NCBI RefSeq assembly: GCF_010389155.1
Contig: NC_057765.1
Coordinates: forward strand, 25,732,980-25,796,979
Length of the DNA stretch: 64,000 bases
Direction of reading: 5' to 3'
From: Erigeron canadensis
Taxonomy: Eukaryota > Streptophyta > Magnoliopsida > Asterales > Asteraceae
Every line of letters begins with the position of its first letter. Position 1 is the stretch's first letter. Below, in pieces: positions 57,847 to 64,000 of this stretch. A program made the translations under genes and the position numbers. The notes under the pieces are model-generated. The model searched no databases, was not told where the DNA came from, and worked only from the letters and a program-made list of their open reading frames with translations.

Positions 57847-59132
57847 TTTCCTAAAACTTTAAATTTATTTATTATATTTAAGATGTTGTTTTTAGATTTT
57901 TTTTCAAATAAAAACTTCAATAAATTATTTCATTCATCTCAAGATAAATGTCACATTTTAATTTGTTATAAAATGATGTTTAGTTTTCATAATAACATGT
58001 TAAACCAAATATACTGCATTTCCATTTTTTAACTATGCATAATGCACCCTTAATATTTTTCACACAAATACATTTTAAATGTATTTATAAATAAAAACTA
58101 TAAAATTGTCATCCAATAAATATGTATATAATAAATAAATATGTATATATTGATTATATACAATTGTGTATTATTTTTATTATATATATTTATATTGAAA
58201 GATATGAAACAATATTTAATGGCGTTGGTCATCGTAACGTGAACTTTATTATGAATCATGTTACTTTATTAGATAATAAATATACTATTATGGTTTAAAG
58301 CTAATTATTTGATATTTGATATATGATTTTGTATAAATAAGGGTTGATAATATGTTTATCTCCCATATTACGCGGATTTTAAAAGTATCTGCATTATTAT
58401 GCTTTTTCGAAATTTTGTTACTAATTGTCATTACACATATAAAAAACAAAATATGTAAAAATGTCATCTTTATAGGAAAAAACCTATCACAGTGTCATAT
58501 TTTATTTGAAATTTTAAGGTTATGTTTAATTCAAAATATATAGGTCATTTAGTCTCGATGTTCTTAATTTAGTATCAATGTACAAATGCATATGACATGT
58601 GATTCAAAATCTGGATGCCATTAGAGTTAAATTCACCACTCTGATACATGGTTCTGAGTCTGCGTTCCTGTGTAAAACAAATGGTAATAGTAGTTGGACA
58701 AATATATGTTTGTCATTCTCTGAGGCACACTTCATTGCTAACCCCCTTAAGATGTTATTAAATAACAGTTGGGAATGAAAATAAGACAAGATTATATATT
58801 GATCATTAGCTTGATGGTGGCAATCTCGCAACTCGGTTTAAAAGGTTGTGTGCTTTGGCACGCTCTAAAGAATGTTTCATGTGATGTTTTTGATAATAGA
58901 CATGAAAATCTGAATGATATCAAGATATTCATTGTGGCATAGATTAGCAATAAATTTTGACATTGGATAATTTGTTGAATTTATAAGACTTAATAAGAAA
59001 CAAAATAAGTGTTTATGAAATTATCAAAGTTAAAAGGTCAAATGTTAATAAATTAAATTGAACATTTAAATTTGTTAATAATTACTTAAGAAAATTATAT
59101 TTTTGATATATATAAATATAAAAATGTACTTA
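57847..59132. other. AT-rich intergenic DNA
   Basis: No gene. The interior of the Helitron ending at 59161 probably lies within this stretch, but its start was not identified. Confidence 0.4.
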
Positions 59133-59161
59133 CTCGCGTATTACGCGAGATCATAATCTAG
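59133..59161 (+). mobile_element. Helitron 3' terminus, plus strand
   Basis: The hairpin CTCGCGTA-T-TACGCGAG (59133-59149, perfect 8-bp stem) is followed by ATCATAAT, CTAG (59158-59161) and T. The 5' end is not assigned. Confidence 0.55.
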
Positions 59162-59162
59162 T

Positions 59163-60660
59163 TAGCAAGTACAATACTATTTCGAAGTTAACGTCGTTAC
59201 AGTACATCTCATGTTATATTGTCGCCGTCAAATCATTATGGACACCAATCTAGTAACATTTTAATACGTAATTAATTAACCAGAGGCGTATCTTGGATTT
59301 TGTTTTAATTGGGGCAAAAAAACAAACTTGATGAATAGCGAGCCTTATAAGAGTCATTAAACAAAGACAACAAAATGTGAAATTAAACGAAATAGCCTCA
59401 AAACGGCCTATAATACAACAACAAAATGGCAGGCTTAATACAAAAAAAAATTAAAAAAATAAATAAATAGGAAACAGCAAAAATACAACAGCAATAACAA
59501 ACAATCAATTTACTGGAAAAAGAAAAAAAAATCAATCAAAACAAATCTCAAACAAGCAATTACTAGGACAAAACGGCAATGGTACAACAAAAAAGAGCAT
59601 AAAACTATCAAAATAGAGCATTGAACAACAAAAAACTAATTAAAGAACATCCAAAATTGGTAAATTTTATTAACTTTTATCAATAAGTTACATATTAAAT
59701 CATAAGAATAAAGTTAACTTCTTACACTTTGGCTTATATATATTCCGAATTTATGGAATCGAACCATTACATCTTCAATCTTAACTTTAGAAAATACTTT
59801 CTTCTGTCATTGAAGATTTTTCACCAATATCACTAGACGATATTGAAAAATAAATAGATAAAAATTATCTATGTATTATAAACAAAGTATGATATTAGCT
59901 CATATGAAGCAAATCATCGATTTATAAACAAATCGACAATTTAAAAACAAACAAACTCTTGAAGACTTTGAAATATGAGGATGCTTTGTTTTTCATTTTT
60001 TTTCTTCAGAAACATACAAGCTGTTGCCATATTAATATAGTTTTATTTCAATAATTGCAACTTTGCAAATGGTTAGGATACATAGGTTAACAAAGTAATT
60101 TGAATATTAAGAAGAAGAGGTTGAGCAATGAAGGAGAAAATGATCGATGCCTTTGTTATTTTTTTTTTACTGAAATATTGATAATTTGATAAAATATAAT
60201 ATTCTGGGCTTTATATGGGAAAAACTAATATGCTAGGTCATAAAGAAAATTAGACTAACTATGTCCTCAACTAACATGCAATATGACTCATACATTACAT
60301 ATGACATTTATAATGAAAGGCTAATGTGAATAAAGTTTTTGACATATAATATATTATGTTTTTCGATACTTACAAACAGGTCTAAACTCTAATGATATAT
60401 CAATTACTAGATTAAATTTGTGCCTTGCACAAGTGAAATAAAAGTTCTTATTAAATATTTATTAATTTTTTTTTTCATATTTCATAAAATCCAAAATAAG
60501 ATTATTAGTTAAGAAAAAAAAAGATTATAACAGATTGACAAACATCAGAATAATAACTCATATGATAATTCCATATATCGTTCGGGAGTTTGTACTTTTG
60601 GTTCTAGCACCCTGCTATTCCTTCCCAATAAAATAAGGGTGTTATTCCTTACACACCGGC
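59163..60660. other. AT-rich intergenic DNA
   Basis: No gene. A Helitron end is listed separately at 60407-60432. Confidence 0.4.
60407..60432 (-). mobile_element. Helitron 3' terminus, minus strand
   Basis: On the minus strand TTGTGC-AAG-GCACAA (60432-60418) is followed by ATTTAAT, CTAG (60410-60407) and T. The 5' end is not assigned. Confidence 0.5.
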
Positions 60661-60666
60661 AACTGT

Positions 60667-60771
60667 TTATTTACACACCGTTCGTACAACCCGTTTTATG
60701 TAGAACTCCCCGTTTTGGTGTTGAAACGGCCCGTATGAAGTAAAACGGGATAAAAAACGGTGTGTAAATAA
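60667..60771. repeat. Perfect 16-bp inverted repeat, 73-bp loop
   Basis: TTATTTACACACCGTT (60667-60682) and AACGGTGTGTAAATAA (60756-60771) are exact reverse complements. The interior has AACCCGTTTTA / TAAAACGGG as a second imperfect pair. It could be a tiny MITE or a hairpin RNA; no target duplication was found. Confidence 0.7.
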
Positions 60772-60999
60772 CTCTGCACTTTTGCACAGACATGTCAGAG
60801 AATGACACGTCAAAATCAACAAAATGGTGTATATGATTTAAAACGAGGAGTTTTATCTAAATGAGTCAAATACATAAAGTTCCCCTGTATTTTCAGGGAA
60901 TTTTCACTTACCATCCCTCTTTGTTAAGATTATGTATCATCCATCCTTAGTATACTAAAAGTGTAGCACAATCGTCACCACTTTTAACTCCGTTTAATT

Positions 61000-61056
61000 C
61001 TCCATTAATAGGTGTCTTGTATTATCCATATGCTGTAAAACGGGGTATTATAAATT
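61000..61056. repeat. Left inverted terminal-type sequence (pairs with 63700-63840)
   Basis: ATTAATAGGTGTC...ATTATCCATATGCTGTAAAA matches the reverse complement of the block at 63785-63840 and a second copy at 63700-63740. About 50 bases align with a few differences. This suggests terminal inverted regions of an element of about 3 kb that encloses the ORF1-like gene. The outermost ends were not defined, and the right one may lie beyond the window. Confidence 0.45.
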
Positions 61057-61580
61057 TTTTTTAAAAATTTATATAATTATAAAATACTTAATATATTAAC
61101 ATAAAAATCTCTTTGAAATAACTAAAAACGTTTATTATACAAGTTTAATATATGAAATTTTATAAAAAATTAATATTTATAAAGTACTTGATATGTTAAC
61201 ATAAAAACCCTTGCTAATCTTACGGTATAAAGTATTCACCTCCCGATAATCCCCTGTATTAACTGATACGTACGCATGACATTATGAATGTTACCTTAAA
61301 TAAATTTTGTCGCATTTCACATTTTCACCTGTAGGAAATAACTTGTTAACACAAATATTTTTCATACACAAAAACACAACCATAAATAATAAACCAACAC
61401 ATATTAGACGGGCCATTAAAACACAAACTATTACATAATACACACATCATTATAGTTCCTAGCCATTAAAACATAAAATATTACAGAATACACACATCGT
61501 CATAGTTCCTAAAAAGTACGCATAACACAACATAATATATTAAAATAATAGTCCTAAAAAGTACGCATAACATCAAATCC
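61057..61580. other. AT-rich DNA with short direct repeats
   Basis: Repeated AAAACATAAAATATTACAGAATACACACATC (copies near 61470 and 61617) and CCTAAAAAGTACGCATAAC (61508, 61554). No gene. Confidence 0.5.
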
Positions 61581-61627
61581 ATCGAAGTAGGGAGTCGGTG
61601 AAACAGTCCTGATTAAAACATAAAATA

Positions 61628-62850
61628 TTACAGAATACACACATCAGGACTCTCTCGTGGGGTAGGAAAATCAGGACTCAGCAGAGAAATAGGCTCAAAA
61701 CCCTCGGGTGAAACAACGGGCTCAAAACCCGGTGGAGCATAGGGAGTCGGTGGATCACTAAGAGTGGGACTACTGACACAAGTAGAAGACTGGGGTGGAA
61801 CAATATGACTAGGACTCGGAAGTGGAGCAGTAGCAGTCTCAGGTGGAGAATCATAAGAAGGATAAAAAATAAATGGAGTACTACGAGTAGGAGTAAAACC
61901 CGATGCAGGAGCAGTGAAACCCGATGGTGGAGCAACAGAAGCAGGAGGAGTAAAACCCGATGGTGGAGCAACAAGAGGAGAGGGACCAGCAGTATGTGAT
62001 GGAGCACTAGTAGCACGAGGACTCGGAGGTGGTGTCATCGGATATGGACCATCTGGCCCCGGGGCCAGCAAACGACACATCCACGGTATACGATCATTCT
62101 TCGTGGTCATCGTCCGCTCCAGACTAGCCACAACGTGCTCCATACTCCCGAGTCGAGATGCTAGATGCTGAAGCTCATGTGTGGTGTTGTCAGGGAGCTG
62201 GGCAACCTGGTAGTAGCGTCGCGGGCGATATGGTGGTGGGGGGTCCACCTAATGGTCGGCATCCCTATCGTGCTGAAGCCTTACAGGCACCTGCTCAATC
62301 CGTACTCCTGGAAATGGCAGTGGCATGATCAACGGCTCCAGGCTCTCCCATGGTTTTGTGCTATACTCATACATCAACATGGAGGTTTTAGGCCCACACT
62401 TCCGGAGGATCTTCATCGCATGCATAACTTGGGTGCCAATCTTAATTGGGGCGGTGCTTGCTATCTTCAAAGTGCAAAGCTTCCTTTGGAGGCCTAGAGA
62501 AAGGGCGATCCGTGTGACGAAGTGGCCGCAAAAAATGTGACCACCCGCCTTCCTGCAGTTAATGTATACATTCATATGTTAAACAATAGAACTTCACATC
62601 TCATAATGAAAGAAAATTGCTAAAATGGATAAATTATTACCTGCGATAAAATCCATGCAAGTATTGTGCCAGAATGTGGGGCTGGTGGCACGGGACCCTC
62701 ATCAAAAGACAATACAAGAGAAGCAAACCAGTCTATGAAACCCACTCACCACCCTCACTACGTGCGTTGATGGACCTCGAGTTCAGACGGTGGATGTACC
62801 GATACAAAGGATCCTTGTTTATAATGAGATGGTTTAATATAACCATAAAT
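61628..62850 (-). pseudogene. Retroelement ORF1-like gene remnant (Athila-type guess), two exons
   Basis: A degraded gene read on the minus strand. The upstream exon (about 62850-62641) reads NKDPLYRYIHRLNSRS, then an in-frame TAG, then LLLLYCLLMRVPCHQPHILA. A GT-AG intron (62640-62553) leads in frame to KAGGHIFCGHFVTRIALSLG. This arrangement resembles the ORF1/gag-like proteins of plant Athila-type retroelements, but the match is from memory of the family style and is weak. An in-frame TAG at 62251-62249 separates this from the rest, which continues in the same frame to 61628 as a Pro-rich tail with repeated PPSGFTPPA-type units. No reverse transcriptase or integrase lies nearby. Confidence 0.4.
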
Positions 62851-62883
62851 ACAAAATGTCATTAATATACATACTGGCAAAAT

Positions 62884-62902
62884 CATGCATGCATGCATGC
62901 AT
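62884..62902. repeat. (CATG)n microsatellite
   Basis: CATGCATGCATGCATGCAT directly visible. Confidence 0.85.
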
Positions 62903-62924
62903 CTTTAGATAGCAAATTTACTCC

Positions 62925-63590
62925 ATACGGGCAATAGGCCCATTCGATTGAAAGACGAGCACATATAATCCATTTGACCCGTTTATACAAATGATGAACA
63001 TACTTTGTCCCACTAGGTCCATTCGACTGAAAGACGAGAACATATAACCCATTTGGCCCATGAATTATTAAACTGCATTGGATATTTTGAATTTACATAC
63101 ATATATCCATATATGCATACACACGACTCAAATGAGATATGAAACGAGTATGTAGGCCTAATAGGCCTATTCGATTGAAAGACGAGCACATATAATCCAT
63201 TTGACCCGTTTATACAAATGATGAACATAATTTGGCCCACTAGGGGCATTCGAGTGAAAGACGAGCACATACAACCCATTTGGCCCATGAGATATCAAAC
63301 GATGTGGATCTTTTGAATTTACATACATATATCCATATATACATACACACGACTCACATGAAATATAAAACGAGTATGTAGGCCCAATAGGCTCATTCGA
63401 TTGAAAGACGAGCACATATAATCCATTTGACCCGTTTATACAAATGATGAATATAATTTGGCCCACTAGGCCCATTCGAGTGAAAGACGAGCACATACAA
63501 CCCATTTGACCAATGAGATATCAAATGAGTGTGAAGACCTACTAGGCCCAATAGGTCCATTCGAGTAAAAGACCCAATAGGCCTATTTGA
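62925..63590. repeat. Tandem array of ~226-bp units, about 2.9 copies
   Basis: The motif AAAGACGAGCACATATAATC recurs at 62951, 63178 and 63404 (spacing 227 and 226). Each unit also holds a half-unit variant AAAGACGAG(A/C)ACATA(T/C)AACCC, so an internal sub-repeat of about half length exists. Open frames on the minus strand here just read the repeat and are not genes. Confidence 0.85.
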
Positions 63591-63599
63591 GAAGCATAT

Positions 63600-64000
63600 T
63601 GACCCGTAACATATCAAATTTATATGATTTTTTTAATAAAAAATGATACTTTTTACGTCGTTTTATATAATATGGACTAGTAACCATAAATACTCTTTGT
63701 TTTATAATATACGGATAATTATGGGACACCTATTGATTTGCTTTTTATGTCATTTATCTAATACGGACCGTATAATATTAGCCAGGTAAAATACTCTCTA
63801 TTTTATAGTATATGGATAAATATGGGACACCTATTGATGGGGTTAACGTGAGGATGGTAAGTGATTAATATTGCAAAATATTAAGAAAGAGGGACCATAA
63901 GTGACAAATAGTGAAAACACATGGACACTTTTTGTTTTCTACTTCTTTTTTTGTTAAAAAAATTAAAATATCTACCGTTTTAAATATGTGACGGTCCGTA
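63600..64000. other. Terminal stretch with right inverted sequences
   Basis: Contains two tandem copies of the GGACACCTATTGAT block (63724 and 63825) that pair with 61000-61056, and ends with ACGGTCCGTA at the window edge. No gene. Confidence 0.45.

Noticed and set aside
63013..63617. Long minus-strand open frames with repeated NGLYVLVF-type peptides
   Set aside because: They are translations of the 226-bp tandem array, not genes.
1..64000. tRNA, rRNA or CRISPR features
   Set aside because: No cloverleaf-compatible tRNA, rRNA segment or spaced-repeat array was seen by eye. Box A/B-like sequences at 52813-53100 and 55690-55800 fit SINEs better. A tRNA search program would be decisive.

Overview
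The window is nuclear DNA from a flowering plant. The evidence is spliced genes with plant-specific families (a DUF1005 protein, a plant wax-synthase-type MBOAT acyltransferase, a plant organellar aspartyl-tRNA synthetase), very AT-rich intergenic DNA, and a dense load of plant transposons (PIF/Harbinger, Tourist MITEs, Mutator foldbacks, hAT, CACTA MITE, Helitrons, SINEs, solo LTRs). The repeat style would fit a large eudicot genome such as Asteraceae, but that is inference; no species-specific marker was seen.

Layout. 1-2.6 kb: intergenic with one Tourist-like MITE. 2.6-4.0 kb: an intact two-exon DUF1005 gene on the minus strand. 4-17 kb: gene-poor, holding a Mutator foldback MITE (5.6 kb), a Helitron (7.7-8.9 kb), a hAT element rich in CGGTT (10.2-10.9 kb), a Mutator-like element with arms over 300 bp (13.2-14.5 kb) and a 249-bp tandem duplication. 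17.4-19.4 kb: a short Harbinger-type element carrying only a broken trihelix/NAM-associated ORF. 22-23 kb: a CACTA-like MITE made of small palindromes and a Tourist MITE.

25.2-39.5 kb: a 15-exon organellar AspRS gene on the minus strand. Its splice sites are well preserved, but exons 2, 4 and 11 carry frame-breaking deletions. Its last exon is tandemly duplicated. Intron 10 holds a 6.5-kb Harbinger transposon, which itself holds a 2.6-kb solo LTR inside its transposase intron. Both insertions have exact target-site duplications, so the order of events can be read.

40-46 kb: a Tourist-like MITE, a short Helitron, and a roughly 1-kb imperfect inverted duplication (42.1-45.6 kb) whose left arm is split by a 1.35-kb LTR. 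46.2-48.2 kb: a probable solo LTR with GC-rich palindromes. 50-51.2 kb: a complete-looking Helitron with a nested MITE. 51.6-52.7 kb: an intact single-exon wax-synthase gene on the minus strand. 52.8-60.5 kb: SINE-like copies, a short Helitron and orphan Helitron ends. 60.9-64 kb: inverted terminal sequences around a degraded retroelement ORF1-like gene and a 226-bp tandem array.

Only two host genes look functional (DUF1005 and wax synthase). They have no evident functional link. The rest of the window is mostly transposon history.
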